From the NCBI GenBank assembly GCA_018241745.1, contig JAFEDG010000157.1, positions 1-64,000 on the forward strand: 64,000 nucleotides of DNA, written 5' to 3'. The notes beneath the pieces were generated by a model that saw only the letters and a list, made by a program, of their open reading frames with translations, had not been told where the DNA came from and made no database searches. Position numbers and translations under genes: made by a program. Below are positions 35,867 to 47,278 of this stretch, piece by piece. The DNA comes from Pseudomonadota bacterium. GTDB taxonomy: Bacteria > Pseudomonadota > Gammaproteobacteria > Burkholderiales > Casimicrobiaceae. How positions within the stretch are numbered: position 1 is the stretch's first letter; the number at the start of each line of letters is the position of its first letter.

Positions 35867-35998
35867 CGGCCTGGCCCGCGCGCCGGCGGCGGCCCAGGCA
35901 GTGTCGCCGGAGCCCGACGGTTGCTGGCATTTTGCTGCGAACTGCGGCAAACTGCGCGCCTTCGTCGTCCTGCAGGCCACCCCAGGCGGCCCCGACGC

Positions 35999-36475
<477 letters not shown>

Positions 36476-36522
36476 CGCGGCGGGCGCCAAGCCCCTCGCG
36501 TCCCGCCGCCAGGTAATCCTCC

Positions 36523-37905
<1,383 letters not shown>

Positions 37906-37921
37906 CGGCCCGGCGGCGTCG

Positions 37922-38851
37922 GTGGCGAGCTACCCGGCCTTAAGGTTCGACGTCGCCGACGAGGACGCGGAAGCGTGGGCCGACGCGTTGCTCGACGCGG
38001 GCGCGCTGGCCGTCGATGTGTCCGACCCGCGCGCCGGCACGCCCGACGAGACGCCGCTGTACGGCGAACCCGGCATCGACGCCGACAGCGCCCGTGGCTG
38101 GCCGGTGTCGCGCCTGTCCGCGCTGTGCGCGGTGGGTGCCGATCCCGACGCGCTGCTCGCTGCCGCCGCCGCGGCGCTCGCCACGACGCCACCCTCGCAC
38201 GCGATCTATGCGGTGCCCGAGCAGGACTGGGTGCGCGCGACGCAGGCGCAGTTCGGGCCGATCGCGATCGAGCCCGGCGTATGGATCGTGCCGTCGTGGG
38301 AGAAGACGCCGGCAGGGGCGGAGATTGCGATCGAGCTCGATCCCGGCCTCGCGTTCGGCACCGGCTCGCATCCGACGACGCGGCTGTGCGTGCAGTGGCT
38401 GCGCGCCAACGTCGATCCCGCGGCGGAGGTGCTCGACTACGGCTGCGGCTCGGGCATCCTCGCGATCGCCGCCGCGAAGTTCGGGGCCGCGCGCGTGACG
38501 GGCATCGACGTCGATGCGCAGGCGATCCGCGCCAGCGTCGACAACGCGCACCGCAACGGCGTCACCGCGCGGTTCGTGCTGCCGGATGCGCTCGCGCCGC
38601 ACGCGTATGACGTCGTCGTCGCCAACATCCTGTCGAATCCGCTGATCCTGCTCGCGCCGGCGCTCGCCGGCCGCGTGCGCGACGGCGGCCGCATCGCGCT
38701 CGCAGGCATCCTCGACGCGCAGGAGGACGCCGTGCGCGCGGCCTATGCACCCTGGTTTACACTCGCCGCGTGGCGCCGGGCGGAGGGCTGGGTGCTGCTT
38801 GCCGGCACGCGGCATCCAACGCGCGGGGGCGCCGGGTCCGCAACGCGATGA
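37922..38851 (+). CDS. prmA: Ribosomal protein L11 methyltransferase
   Basis: A 309-residue SAM-dependent enzyme trimethylating ribosomal protein L11. The N-terminal substrate-recognition part (DVADEDAEAWADALLDAGALAVDVSD) is followed by IELDPGLAFGTGSHPTTRLC, the SAM loop LDYGCGSGILAIAAAKFGA and VVANILSNPLILLAP. The start is GTG 37922, 16 bases after accC; accC-prmA linkage is standard in betaproteobacteria. The stop overlaps the next ATG. Confidence 0.95.
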   Translation: MASYPALRFDVADEDAEAWADALLDAGALAVDVSDPRAGTPDETPLYGEPGIDADSARGWPVSRLSALCAVGADPDALLAAAAAALATTPPSHAIYAVPEQDWVRATQAQFGPIAIEPGVWIVPSWEKTPAGAEIAIELDPGLAFGTGSHPTTRLCVQWLRANVDPAAEVLDYGCGSGILAIAAAKFGAARVTGIDVDAQAIRASVDNAHRNGVTARFVLPDALAPHAYDVVVANILSNPLILLAPALAGRVRDGGRIALAGILDAQEDAVRAAYAPWFTLAAWRRAEGWVLLAGTRHPTRGGAGSATR

Positions 38852-39699
38852 CCGAAGAAAAATACACCCGCTGCCCGAGCTGCAAGACGGTGTTCCGCGT
38901 GACCGATGCGCAGCTCGCGTTGCGCGACGGCGTCGTGCGCTGCGGCCATTGCCAGACGATCTTCGACGGCCACGCCGAGCTGATCTCGCTGGCACCGCGG
39001 GTCGTCGACGACGAGGCGCCGCTCGACGAAGCGGCGATGGGACCGCCGACGGTGACGTTGCGCAGCGCGCGCGCGCTGCGGCCGGCGGAACCGGAAGCAC
39101 CGGCCGCCGAGGCGCGCACGACCGGCGCGGGCTTCGCCGACGCGGACGATACGCAGCCGCCAGGCGACAGCGTCGATTACGAGCATCGCTTCGCCTGGGA
39201 CCAGCCGGCAGCCAGGCGCCGCCTGCCCACCTGGGTCTACGGGGTGCTCGTGCCGCTGCTGTGCGTGCTGCTCGCGGGCCAGCTGCTCTACCACTTTCGT
39301 GACGTGATCGCCGCGCACTGGCCGGCGACGCGCGCGCCGCTCGCGCGGATGTGTGCCGTCGTCGGTTGCGACGTGAAGCCGCTGCGCGACGTGGGCGCGC
39401 TGTCGATCGACGCGTCCGACCTGCAGGTGGACCCGGCGCACAAGGGCCTCCTGATCCTGACGGCGACCGTACGCAACCGCGCGCCCTATGCGATCGCCTA
39501 CCCCTACCTCGAGTTGACGCTGACCGACCCGCAGGACCAGGTGGTCGTGCGGCGGGCGTTCGCGCCGGGCGAGTACGTCGGCGGGACGGTCGACGTGGCG
39601 GCCGGCATGCCTGGCAATGGCGAAGCAGCGCTGAAGCTCTTCATCGACGCCAGCGCGACCGCGCAGGCGGGGTACCGGTTGTACCTGTTCTACCCGTAG
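38848..39699 (+). CDS. Zinc-ribbon and DUF3426 domain membrane protein
   Basis: A 283-residue protein with an N-terminal zinc ribbon (CPSC at residues 9-12 and CGHC after VVRC near residue 32, the MJ0042-type finger), a proline/alanine-rich middle, one membrane helix (about residues 133-152) and a C-terminal DUF3426 domain (VKPLRDVGALSIDASDLQVDPAHKG region). Function unknown; the linkage to prmA is conserved in betaproteobacteria. It is the last gene before the nitrogen-control block. Confidence 0.88.
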   Translation: MTEEKYTRCPSCKTVFRVTDAQLALRDGVVRCGHCQTIFDGHAELISLAPRVVDDEAPLDEAAMGPPTVTLRSARALRPAEPEAPAAEARTTGAGFADADDTQPPGDSVDYEHRFAWDQPAARRRLPTWVYGVLVPLLCVLLAGQLLYHFRDVIAAHWPATRAPLARMCAVVGCDVKPLRDVGALSIDASDLQVDPAHKGLLILTATVRNRAPYAIAYPYLELTLTDPQDQVVVRRAFAPGEYVGGTVDVAAGMPGNGEAALKLFIDASATAQAGYRLYLFYP

Positions 39700-39708
39700 A
39701 CGCGGCGC

Positions 39709-39744
39709 TGCGCCGGAATGGCGCACGCGCACCATTTTGGTAGA
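39709..39744 (+). promoter_or_regulatory. Two NtrC-type binding sites upstream of glnA
   Basis: TGCGCCGGAATGGCGCA (39709-39725) is a perfect palindrome, and CGCACCATTTTGGTAGA (39728-39744) closely matches the classical NtrC site TGCACCAAAATGGTGCA in its core. They centre about 157 and 138 bases before the start predicted from the sigma-54 promoter, similar to the enhancer distances of E. coli glnA. Confidence 0.7.
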
Positions 39745-39847
39745 CATGCGCTATGATTTCGCACTCCGACGGTGCGTAGCGCCGAAGGCGTTGTTGGACG
39801 CCCGCATAAATTTTCGGAAATTCATGGGGTTGGCGTCGTTTCCCCCA

Positions 39848-39863
39848 TGGCACGCTTCTCGCT
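39848..39863 (+). promoter_or_regulatory. Sigma-54 promoter of glnA
   Basis: TGGCACGCTTCTCGCT matches the sigma-54 consensus (TGGCAC, N5, TTGC) with one mismatch and keeps the exact GG-N10-GC spacing. Transcription would start near 39874, giving a leader of about 95 bases. The 269-base interval also holds a TATGAT at 39752-39757 that could serve a sigma-70 promoter. Confidence 0.8.
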
Positions 39864-39968
39864 AAATTCCGGCGTCTGCCGTATCGCAGTCGCGGGAACC
39901 CGCTTTCCGTCCCGCGGCCGCATTCCCCGATCCATCGTTCCATCACCCGCTAGTTCAGGAGCTTTCGC

Positions 39969-41381
39969 ATGGCCACCGGCGCCGATGTACTGAAAATGAT
40001 CAAGGACAAGGAGGTCAAGTTCGTCGACCTCCGCTTCACCGACACGCGCGGCAAGGAGCAGCACGTCTCCGTCCCCGCCAAGATGTTCGACGCCGGCAAG
40101 TTCACCGAGGGCCACGCGTTCGACGGCTCGTCGATCGCCGGCTGGAAGGGCATCCAGGCGTCCGACATGCTGCTGATGCCGGACCCGGCCACGGCGAACA
40201 TCGACCCGTTCATGGACGAGACCACGTTGCTGATCACCTGCGACGTCGTCGAGCCGTCCGACGGCAAGGGCTACGAGCGCGACCCGCGCTCGCTCGCCAA
40301 GCGTGCCGAGGCCTACCTCAAGTCCACGGGCATCGGCGACGTCGCGTATTTCGGCCCGGAACCCGAGTTCTTCGTGTTCGACGCGGTCGAGTGGTCGGTC
40401 GACATGTCGGGCAGCTATTGCAAGGTGTTCTCGAGCGAGGCCGCGTGGTCGACGGCGGAGAAGTTCGAGGGCGGCAACATGGGCCACCGGCCGGTCGTCA
40501 AGGGCGGCTACTTCCCGGTTCCGCCGGTCGACTCGCTGCAGGACATCCGCTCGGCGATGTGCCTCGCGCTCGCCGACATGGGCGTCGAAGTCGAGGTGCA
40601 CCACCACGAAGTCGCCAACGCGGGCCAGTGCGAGATCGGCACCAAGTTCGCGCCGCTCGTGCAGCGTGCCGACTGGCTGCAGATCCTCAAGTACGTCGTG
40701 CACAACACGGCGGCCGCGTACGGCAAGACGGCGACGTTCATGCCCAAGCCGATCGTCGGCGACAACGGCTCCGGCATGCACTGCCACCAGTCGGTGTGGA
40801 AGGACGGCAAGAACCTGTTCGCCGGCGACGGCTATGCGGGCCTGTCGGAATTCGCGCTGTACTACATCGGCGGCATCATCAAGCACGCGCGCGCATTGAA
40901 CGCGATCACGAACCCGGGCACCAATTCGTACAAGCGCCTGGTGCCCGGCTTCGAGGCGCCGGTCAAGCTCGCGTACTCGGCGCGCAACCGCTCGGCGTCG
41001 ATCCGCATCCCGTACGTGTCGAACCCGAAGGGCCGCCGCATCGAGGTCCGCTTCCCGGATCCGACGTGCAACCCTTACCTGGGCTTCGCCGCGATGCTGA
41101 TGGCGGGCCTGGACGGCGTGCAGAACAAGATCCACCCGGGCGACCCGTCCGACAAGAACCTGTACGACCTGCCGCCCGAGGAGGACAAGAAGATCCCGAC
41201 GGTGTGCAGCTCGCTGGACCAGGCGCTCGACTACCTCGACAAGGACCGCGCGTTCCTGAAGGCCGGCGGCGTGTTCACCGACGACATGATCGACGCGTAC
41301 ATGGAGCTCAAGATGGAGGAGGTCACGCGCTTCCGCATGACCACGCATCCGGTCGAATACGACATGTATTACTCGCTGTAA
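39969..41381 (+). CDS. glnA: Glutamine synthetase, type I
   Basis: A 470-residue GSI-beta glutamine synthetase forming glutamine from glutamate, ammonia and [22 protein letters not shown], the ammonia/glutamate-binding [12 protein letters not shown] and [29 protein letters not shown] are clear. The adenylylation tyrosine is residue 399 in [10 protein letters not shown], so the enzyme should be controlled by GlnE as well as by transcription through NtrC and sigma-54. Confidence 0.98.
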   Translation: MATGADVLKMIKDKEVKFVDLRFTDTRGKEQHVSVPAKMFDAGKFTEGHAFDGSSIAGWKGIQASDMLLMPDPATANIDPFMDETTLLITCDVVEPSDGKGYERDPRSLAKRAEAYLKSTGIGDVAYFGPEPEFFVFDAVEWSVDMSGSYCKVFSSEAAWSTAEKFEGGNMGHRPVVKGGYFPVPPVDSLQDIRSAMCLALADMGVEVEVHHHEVANAGQCEIGTKFAPLVQRADWLQILKYVVHNTAAAYGKTATFMPKPIVGDNGSGMHCHQSVWKDGKNLFAGDGYAGLSEFALYYIGGIIKHARALNAITNPGTNSYKRLVPGFEAPVKLAYSARNRSASIRIPYVSNPKGRRIEVRFPDPTCNPYLGFAAMLMAGLDGVQNKIHPGDPSDKNLYDLPPEEDKKIPTVCSSLDQALDYLDKDRAFLKAGGVFTDDMIDAYMELKMEEVTRFRMTTHPVEYDMYYSL

Positions 41382-41414
41382 ACGCGGCCGCAGCATCGCG
41401 CGTTGTTCCGGTGC

Positions 41415-41444
41415 AAGGGGCGGACCCTCGTGTCCGCCCCTTTT
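41415..41444 (+). terminator. Rho-independent terminator after glnA
   Basis: AAGGGGCGGAC (41415-41425) pairs perfectly with GTCCGCCCCTT (41432-41442) around a six-base loop and continues as TTTT to 41444. This 11-bp stem is the strongest terminator in the window and should separate glnA from the downstream genes. Confidence 0.92.
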
Positions 41445-41474
41445 GCTTGGCGAACCGCGATAAACTGCGCCGGA

Positions 41475-41993
41475 ATGGATAGCCGTTGCCACTTTCACGT
41501 CACGCTACGGTGCGCATGCGCACTCGTGTGGTGCCTCGCCATCGCGACGCCGTCGGGCGCAGCCTCGCTCGCGGACCGCGCGCGCGAATCGGGCTGCAAC
41601 AGCAAGCCCGTCGCGATCAGCGACGCGCTGTTCAAGTGCACGACCAAGAGCGGGTACGAGGCGTTCTTCAACGTCCCCGACGTGCGCGCGGGCGGCCCGC
41701 CACCGGCGCCATCGGCGGCCAGCAAGGCGTCGCCGTCGGGGTTCCCGCGCGTCGACGCGGACACGCAGAAGACCCGCGATGAGGCACGCCGCAAGGTCCT
41801 CGACGACGAACTCGCGAGCGAGGAGAAGCAGCTCGCGCAGGCGCGCGCCGATTATGGCAACGGCGCGCCCGCGCCGCTGCCCGAGGAAAAGAACGACGCC
41901 GAGAAGTACCGGCAGCGCATCGAGCGCCTGCGCCAGTCGGTGCAGCTGCACGAGCGCAACGTCGAGGCGCTCAAGAAGGAATTGCAGCGCTGA
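41475..41993 (+). CDS. Exported coiled-coil protein of unknown function
   Basis: A 172-residue protein with a signal peptide (cleavage probably after ATPSGAAS, about residue 30). A first part with two cysteines (GCNSKPVAISDALFKCTT) is followed by a proline-rich linker and a charged helical region from about residue 95 to the end (heptad-like KQLAQARADYG, then RQRIERLRQSVQLHERNVEALKKEL), likely a coiled coil. It resembles the DUF4124-type periplasmic proteins often found between glnA and ntrB in this group, but the first domain is divergent. Confidence 0.72.
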   Translation: MDSRCHFHVTLRCACALVWCLAIATPSGAASLADRARESGCNSKPVAISDALFKCTTKSGYEAFFNVPDVRAGGPPPAPSAASKASPSGFPRVDADTQKTRDEARRKVLDDELASEEKQLAQARADYGNGAPAPLPEEKNDAEKYRQRIERLRQSVQLHERNVEALKKELQR

Positions 41994-41998
41994 GAGCC

Positions 41999-42033
41999 CG
42001 CGCCGGGAGCCTCGCGGTCCCGGCGCGTTTATT
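41999..42033 (+). terminator. Rho-independent terminator before ntrB
   Basis: CGCGCCGGGA (41999-42008) pairs perfectly with TCCCGGCGCG (42018-42027), followed by TTTATT. It should end the transcript of the coiled-coil protein gene, so ntrB-ntrC would need their own promoter in the next 55 bases or read-through. Confidence 0.82.
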
Positions 42034-42086
42034 GCTAAATGTGACGCGTCCGCCGCACGCATCGTGCGCGTGCGCCGGGCGTTCCC

Positions 42087-43208
42087 GTGCGCCCATCCGT
42101 GAGCTTCCGCCTACCCTTCCTGTCGCGTGGCAATGCCGCGCCGCTCGCGGACGGCGAGGCGTGGTCCGGGCTCGACCTGCTCGCCACCGGCGTGCTGGCG
42201 ATCGACGCCGACGAGCGCATCGCGTATGCGAACCCCGCGGCCGAGAACCTGTTCGAGATGTCGCGGCAGAAGCTGCTGGGCCTGCCCGTCGCCGACCTGT
42301 TCGGCGATGTCCCTGCGCTGTCCGCGGCGTTCGAGCGCTCGCGCGCGAGCGGCTCGCCGTACACGGAGCAGGAGCTGGAACTCGGCAGCAACGGGCGCAC
42401 CAAGCTGCACCTCGCATGCACCGTCTCGCCGCTCGACATGGACAACGCGGCGCTGCTGCTCGAGTTCCGCCACATCGACCAGCAGCTCAAGATCGCGCGC
42501 GAGGAGCGGATCAACGAGCAGCAGCAGGCCAACCGCGAGCTGATCCGCAGCCTGGCGCACGAGATCAAGAATCCGCTCGGCGGCATCCGCGGCGCGGCGC
42601 AGCTGCTCGAGCGCGAGCTCGAGCGGCCGCAGCTGATCGAGTACACGCAGGTGATCATCGGTGAATCGGATCGGCTGCAGTCGCTGGTCAACCGGCTGCT
42701 GACGCCGCACCGGCTGCCCAACTACCGGCGTACGAACATCCACGAGGTGCTCGTGCGCGTGAAGGGCGTCGTGCAAGCGGAGTTCCCCGCGATTCCGGTG
42801 TATTGCGACTTCGACACGTCGCTGCCCGAGTTCGAGGCGGACAACGAGCAGATCATGCAGGCGGTGCTGAACGTCGTGCGCAACGCCGCGCAGGCGCTCG
42901 CGACCACGTCCGGCCCGCGCATCACGCTGACGACGCGCATCGCGCGCTACGTGACGCTCGCCAAGCGCAGGCACCGGCTCGCGGTGGCCATCTTCGTCGA
43001 GGACAACGGTCCCGGCGTGCCGGCCGAGATCCGCGACCGCATCTTCTTCCCGCTCGTGTCGGGGCGCGAGGGGGGGAGCGGCCTGGGCCTGACGATCGCG
43101 CAGACGTTCGTCGCGCAGCACGGCGGCACGCTGGATTGCGACAGCGAGCCGGGTCACACCACCTTTTCGATACTGCTGCCGCTCGAAAGCGTGCGCAACA
43201 CCGGATGA
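42087..43208 (+). CDS. ntrB: Nitrogen regulation sensor kinase NtrB (GlnL)
   Basis: A 373-residue soluble histidine kinase/phosphatase controlled by PII. A PAS domain (about residues 28-130, LLATGVLAIDADERIAYANPAAENLF) precedes the HisKA box with His158 in SLAHEIKNPLGGIRGAAQLL. The ATPase part shows NVVRNAAQAL, DNGPGVPAE and a GSGLGLTIAQ box. There is no membrane helix, as expected for NtrB. The start is GTG 42087, with another GTG four codons later. It is followed closely by ntrC. Confidence 0.95.
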   Translation: MRPSVSFRLPFLSRGNAAPLADGEAWSGLDLLATGVLAIDADERIAYANPAAENLFEMSRQKLLGLPVADLFGDVPALSAAFERSRASGSPYTEQELELGSNGRTKLHLACTVSPLDMDNAALLLEFRHIDQQLKIAREERINEQQQANRELIRSLAHEIKNPLGGIRGAAQLLERELERPQLIEYTQVIIGESDRLQSLVNRLLTPHRLPNYRRTNIHEVLVRVKGVVQAEFPAIPVYCDFDTSLPEFEADNEQIMQAVLNVVRNAAQALATTSGPRITLTTRIARYVTLAKRRHRLAVAIFVEDNGPGVPAEIRDRIFFPLVSGREGGSGLGLTIAQTFVAQHGGTLDCDSEPGHTTFSILLPLESVRNTG

Positions 43209-43222
43209 TCGGGAGAGATTTC

Positions 43223-44683
43223 ATGTACGCCTACGACTACGAACCGCCGCGGGGCGGCGACAGCACGCGCGAGGTGTGGATCGTCGACGACGACCGGTCC
43301 ATCCGCTGGGTGCTCGAAAAGGCGCTCGCGCGCGAAGGCATTCCGTTCAAGACGTTCTCGTCGGCGTTCGAGGTGCTGCAGGCGCTCAACGTGTCGCAAC
43401 CGCAGGTGCTCGTGTCCGACATCCGGATGCCCGGGGAGTCCGGCATCGCGCTGCTGAACAAGATCAAGGAACGCCATCCGGCCATTCCCGTCATCATCAT
43501 GACGGCGTACTCGGACCTGGAGAGCGCCGTGCAGTCGTTCCAGGGGGGCGCGTTCGAATACCTGCCCAAGCCGTTCGACGTCGATCACGCGCTCGCGCTG
43601 ATCCGCCGCGCGTCGGTCGAGACGCCGGTGCCGGCGCCGGTGGCGGCGAGCGCCGCCGAGGAGCCGGAGATCCACGGCCACGCACCGGCGATGCAGGAAG
43701 TGTTCCGCGCGATCGGCCGGCTGTCGCAATCGAGCGCCACGGTGCTGATCACGGGCGAGTCGGGCACCGGCAAGGAGCTCGTCGCGCGCGCGCTGCACCG
43801 GCACTCGCCGCGCGCGGCCGGCACGTTCGTCGCGATCAACACGGCGGCGATCCCCAAGGACCTGCTCGAGTCCGAGCTGTTCGGCCACGAGCGCGGCGCG
43901 TTCACCGGTGCGCAGGCGATGCGCCGCGGCCGCTTCGAGCAGGCGGAAGGCGGCACGTTGTTCCTGGACGAGATCGGCGACATGCCGGCGGACCTGCAGG
44001 TGCGGCTGCTGCGCGTGCTGGCGGACGGCGAGTATTACCGCGTGGGCGGCCACGCGCCGATGAAGGCGAACGTGCGCATCATCGCGGCCACGCACCAGAA
44101 TCTCGAGGAACGCGTTCGCGCGGGCCTGTTCCGCGAGGACCTCTTGCACCGGCTCAACGTCGTGCGGCTGCGGCTGCCGCCGCTGCGCGAGCGCGCCGAG
44201 GACATCATCCCGCTCGCGCGCCATTTCCTGCTGAAGAGCGCGCGCGAGCTCGCCGTCGAGCCGAAGGTGCTGTCGGAGGCCGCGCAGAAGGCGCTCGCGG
44301 CGTTCGCGTTCCCCGGCAACGTCCGCCAGCTGGAGAACGTGTGCCATTGGCTCACGGTGATGGCGCCGGGCCAGCGCATCGACGTTGCGGACCTGCCGCC
44401 GGAAGTGCGCGAGGTGCCGTCCGCGTCCGCCGCCGCCGATTCGACGTGGCACCACGCGCTCGACCGCGAGCTCGGCCAGGCGCTCGCGCGCGGCGAGCGC
44501 GGCGCGGGCAACCGGCTCGAGAAGGAATTCGAGAAGACGCTGATCAGGCGCGCGCTCCAGCACACCGGCGGCCACCGGATGGAAGCGGCGCAGTGGCTCG
44601 GCTGGGGCCGCAACACGTTGACGCGCAAGATCCAGGAGCTCGGCATGGAAGCCGAGCTGCGCAAGGGCGGCGCGCGCGACTGA
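43223..44683 (+). CDS. ntrC: Nitrogen regulation response regulator NtrC (GlnG)
   Basis: A 486-residue sigma-54 activator. Receiver domain: Asp66 in LVSDIRMPG and Lys in YLPKPFD. The AAA+ domain has Walker A GESGTGKE at about residues 178-185, GAFTGA at about 225-230 for sigma-54 contact, and LFLDEIGDMP as Walker B. The Fis-type helix-turn-helix lies at the C-terminus (GHRMEAAQWLGWGRNTLTRKIQELG). ATG 43223 has GGGAGAG in front; an ATG at 43205 is possible. It should bind the sites found upstream of glnA. Confidence 0.97.
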   Translation: MYAYDYEPPRGGDSTREVWIVDDDRSIRWVLEKALAREGIPFKTFSSAFEVLQALNVSQPQVLVSDIRMPGESGIALLNKIKERHPAIPVIIMTAYSDLESAVQSFQGGAFEYLPKPFDVDHALALIRRASVETPVPAPVAASAAEEPEIHGHAPAMQEVFRAIGRLSQSSATVLITGESGTGKELVARALHRHSPRAAGTFVAINTAAIPKDLLESELFGHERGAFTGAQAMRRGRFEQAEGGTLFLDEIGDMPADLQVRLLRVLADGEYYRVGGHAPMKANVRIIAATHQNLEERVRAGLFREDLLHRLNVVRLRLPPLRERAEDIIPLARHFLLKSARELAVEPKVLSEAAQKALAAFAFPGNVRQLENVCHWLTVMAPGQRIDVADLPPEVREVPSASAAADSTWHHALDRELGQALARGERGAGNRLEKEFEKTLIRRALQHTGGHRMEAAQWLGWGRNTLTRKIQELGMEAELRKGGARD

Positions 44684-44701
44684 TCGCGGCGCGGCGCGCG
44701 C

Positions 44702-45742
44702 TCAGCGCGCGGTGGCGAGGCCCAGCGCCGTGCGCGGCCGCGCCACCGCCATCGCATCCGGGTTGATCAGTTGCCGGGGCGTGCCCGCGAGCCACGCCGC
44801 GATGTTGGCGACGTCGCCGCGATAGAACGCGCGCATCGCGTCGTCGACGACGAAGCCTATGTGCGGCGTCAGTACGACGTTGTCGAACGCGGCCAGCGGA
44901 TGCGCGGCGGGGAGCGGTTCGTGCGTGAAGACGTCGAGCCCCGCGCCGGCGAGCGTGCCGTCGGCCAGCGCGGCCAGCAGCGCCTGCTCGTCGACGACAG
45001 GCCCGCGTGACGTGTTGATCAGGAATGCGCCGCGCTTCATGGCCGCGAATTCACGGGCCGCGACGAGGTGCGTGGTCGCCGGCGTCAGCCGCACGTGCAG
45101 CGACACGAAGTCGGCGTCGCGGAACAGCGCGTCGCGGCTCACGGCGCGGGCTCCCGCGGCTTCCGCGCGCGCGGGCGTGAGGCTCGGCGACCACGCGATG
45201 ACCCGCATGCCGAACGCGCGCGCGAGCTGCGCGACCTCGGCGCCGAGGCGGCCGAGGCCCACGATGCCGAGCACCTTGCCCGCGAGCCGCGTGCCGACGT
45301 AAGGCTGCCAGGTGCCCGCGCGCAATGCGCGTTCGCTCGCCGTGATGCGGCGCGCGACGGCCAGCATCAGCGCGAGCGTCAGCTCCGCCGTCGACGACGG
45401 GAGGTCGTCGTCGCCGCTGCCGGTGACGGCGATCGCGATGCCCGCCGCGGTCGCCGCGTCGCGGTCGATGTACGCCTGGCCCTTGGCCGATCCCGTCGCC
45501 GCGACGAGTTCGAGTGCCGGCAACCGCGCGAGCAGCGCCGCGGGGAAGCGCGTCCGCTCGCGCATCGGGCACACGATCGCGGCCCCCGCGAGCCGCGCGG
45601 CGAGCGCGTCGGTGTCGGCAACGTGGTCGTGCACGAACTCGACGTCGCAGCCGAGCGACGACCAATCCGCCGCGTCGCGTGCGATGCGCTGGAAGTCGTC
45701 GAGCACGACGATGCGCGGCCTCACCACGCGCGGGCCCGTCAC
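44702..45742 (-). CDS. D-2-hydroxyacid dehydrogenase
   Basis: A 346-residue NAD-dependent dehydrogenase of the phosphoglycerate dehydrogenase superfamily. The Rossmann motif [17 protein letters not shown] lies in the middle; catalytic residues are expected as Arg in [11 protein letters not shown], Glu in HEPLP and His in LTPHIGF. The substrate is not evident. It begins at GTG 45742, overlapping the exonuclease III stop (GTGA), and converges on ntrC with 18 bases between stop codons. Confidence 0.9.
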   Translation of the reverse strand: MTGPRVVRPRIVVLDDFQRIARDAADWSSLGCDVEFVHDHVADTDALAARLAGAAIVCPMRERTRFPAALLARLPALELVAATGSAKGQAYIDRDAATAAGIAIAVTGSGDDDLPSSTAELTLALMLAVARRITASERALRAGTWQPYVGTRLAGKVLGIVGLGRLGAEVAQLARAFGMRVIAWSPSLTPARAEAAGARAVSRDALFRDADFVSLHVRLTPATTHLVAAREFAAMKRGAFLINTSRGPVVDEQALLAALADGTLAGAGLDVFTHEPLPAAHPLAAFDNVVLTPHIGFVVDDAMRAFYRGDVANIAAWLAGTPRQLINPDAMAVARPRTALGLATAR

Positions 45743-46509
45743 GCGAGCTCGGCGATCACCGGCGCGTGATCGGATGGCTTCTCGCCCTTGCGCATCGCGC
45801 GATCGATGCGGCACGTGGTGCAGCGCGGCGCGAGCGCCTTCGACAGCAGTACGTGGTCGATGCGCAACCCCCGGTTCTTCGGGAACCCCAGCATCCGGTA
45901 ATCCCACCAGCTGAACGTGCCCGGCGGCTGGTCGAAGAGGCGGAAGCTGTCGACGAGGCCGGTGGCGAGGAAGCCGCGGAACGCAGCGCGCTCGGGTTCC
46001 GACACGAGGACCTGGCCTTCCCAGGACGCCGGGTCGTGCACGTCGCGGTCTTCGGGCGCCACGTTGAAGTCGCCCGCGACCGCGACGTCCGCGTGCGCGG
46101 CGAGCGTCGCCGCGAAATAGTCGCGCGCCGCGTCGCACCAGCCGAGTTTGTAGACGTACTTGTCCGAGCCGACGGCCTGGCCGTTGGGCACGTACACGGA
46201 CATCACGCGGACGCCGTCGACGGTGGCGGCGATGACGCGCTGCTGCGTGTCGGCGTAACCCGGGATGCCGCGGACGATGTCGGTGGCTGCGAGGCCGTGG
46301 CGCACGACGATCGCGACGCCGTTGTAGGTCTTCTGGCCCGCGAAGTGAGCTTCGTAGCCCGCGTCGTGGAGCACGTCGTGCGGGAACTTCGCGTCCTCGA
46401 GCTTCGTTTCCTGCAGGCAGACGACGTCGGGCATCTCGCTGGCGAGCCACGGCAGCAACCGCGGCAGCCTGACGTTCAGCGAGTTCACGTTCCAGGTGGC
46501 AAGTTTCAT
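45739..46509 (-). CDS. xthA: Exodeoxyribonuclease III
   Basis: A 256-residue Xth-type AP endonuclease/3'-exonuclease of base-excision repair. It starts [19 protein letters not shown], with the metal-binding Glu in CLQETKLED, the catalytic [17 protein letters not shown], and the late [13 protein letters not shown] and [10 protein letters not shown] motifs. An upstream in-frame ATG would add eight residues before the conserved start and is rejected. It lies divergent from ompW. Confidence 0.96.
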   Translation of the reverse strand: MKLATWNVNSLNVRLPRLLPWLASEMPDVVCLQETKLEDAKFPHDVLHDAGYEAHFAGQKTYNGVAIVVRHGLAATDIVRGIPGYADTQQRVIAATVDGVRVMSVYVPNGQAVGSDKYVYKLGWCDAARDYFAATLAAHADVAVAGDFNVAPEDRDVHDPASWEGQVLVSEPERAAFRGFLATGLVDSFRLFDQPPGTFSWWDYRMLGFPKNRGLRIDHVLLSKALAPRCTTCRIDRAMRKGEKPSDHAPVIAELA

Positions 46510-46538
46510 CGGCAACGCTTCCTTCCGGCGCACGGCGC

Positions 46539-46580
46539 TTGATCCACGTCAACGGGCCGCGTCGGCCCCGCGCCTAGACT
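46539..46580 (+). promoter_or_regulatory. FNR/Anr-type site and -10 element of ompW
   Basis: TTGATCCACGTCAA (46539-46552) matches the FNR consensus TTGAT-N4-ATCAA except for one base. A -10 element TAGACT lies at 46575-46580; transcription starting at about 46587 would place the FNR site centre at -41.5, the exact class II activator position. No -35 element is needed in this design. Confidence 0.72.
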
Positions 46581-46624
46581 GTGATCACGGCCCCGTACGC
46601 ACATCCACAACATTGGAACCGAAC

Positions 46625-47230
46625 ATGAAGACCCGTATCGTCCCATCGCTTGCCGCGGCCGCTTTGCTCGCGCTGGCGCTTCCGGCGGCCGCCGAGGACA
46701 CGAGCGACTGGCTCATCCGCGCCCGCGCCATCGACGTGTCGCCCAACGCGAGTTCGTCGATTCCCGGCCTCGACGTGGGCAACCAGTGGGCCCCGGAACT
46801 CGATTTCTCGTGGTTCATGAACCGCAACCTGTCGCTGGAGCTGATCCTCGCGACGACGCGCCACGAAGTCACGCTGAACGGGCAGAGCCTGGGCAAGGTT
46901 TCGGTGCTCCCGCCAACGGTGCTGCTGCAATACCACTTCACCGACCTGGGCGCCTTCCAGCCCTACGTCGGCGGCGGCCTCAACGTGTCGTGGTTCTACA
47001 ACGCGGGACTCAAGCTGCCGGACGGGACGCCGCTGGGTGTCAGCAACACGAGCGTCGGCGGCGCGCTGCAGGCCGGTATCGACTATTACATCGACAAGCA
47101 CTGGCTGCTCAACGCGGACGTGAAGTACATCTGGATGAACACGGACGTCACGTTGCCGGGTGGCGCCACGCTGACGAAGCTGGACATCGATCCGTGGGTG
47201 TACGGGGTCGGGGTCGGGTACCGCTTCTAG
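46625..47230 (+). CDS. ompW: Outer-membrane protein OmpW
   Basis: A 201-residue eight-stranded outer-membrane beta-barrel. A signal peptide covers residues 1-22 (ending PAAA), and the mature part begins with DWLIRARAIDVSPN. The strand PELDFSWFMNRNLSLELILA, then VLPPTVLLQYHF, FQPYVGGGLNVSWF and the terminal YGVGVGYRF are characteristic; the final Phe is the BAM signal. OmpW forms a narrow hydrophobic channel. A preceding FNR-type promoter suggests induction at low oxygen. Confidence 0.95.
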   Translation: MKTRIVPSLAAAALLALALPAAAEDTSDWLIRARAIDVSPNASSSIPGLDVGNQWAPELDFSWFMNRNLSLELILATTRHEVTLNGQSLGKVSVLPPTVLLQYHFTDLGAFQPYVGGGLNVSWFYNAGLKLPDGTPLGVSNTSVGGALQAGIDYYIDKHWLLNADVKYIWMNTDVTLPGGATLTKLDIDPWVYGVGVGYRF

Positions 47231-47247
47231 CGCGCCGCGGCGCGCAC

Positions 47248-47278
47248 GACCGGCCGGCGCCATTGGCGCCGGTCGGTC
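47248..47278. terminator. Hairpin between convergent ompW and the DUF4124-glutaredoxin gene
   Basis: Two 14-base arms (47248-47261 and 47265-47278) pair with one mismatch around a three-base ATT loop. It lies directly after ompW and reaches the stop codon of the opposing gene, so it may end both transcripts. The T-run is poor (GTTCTT on the plus side). Confidence 0.6.
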
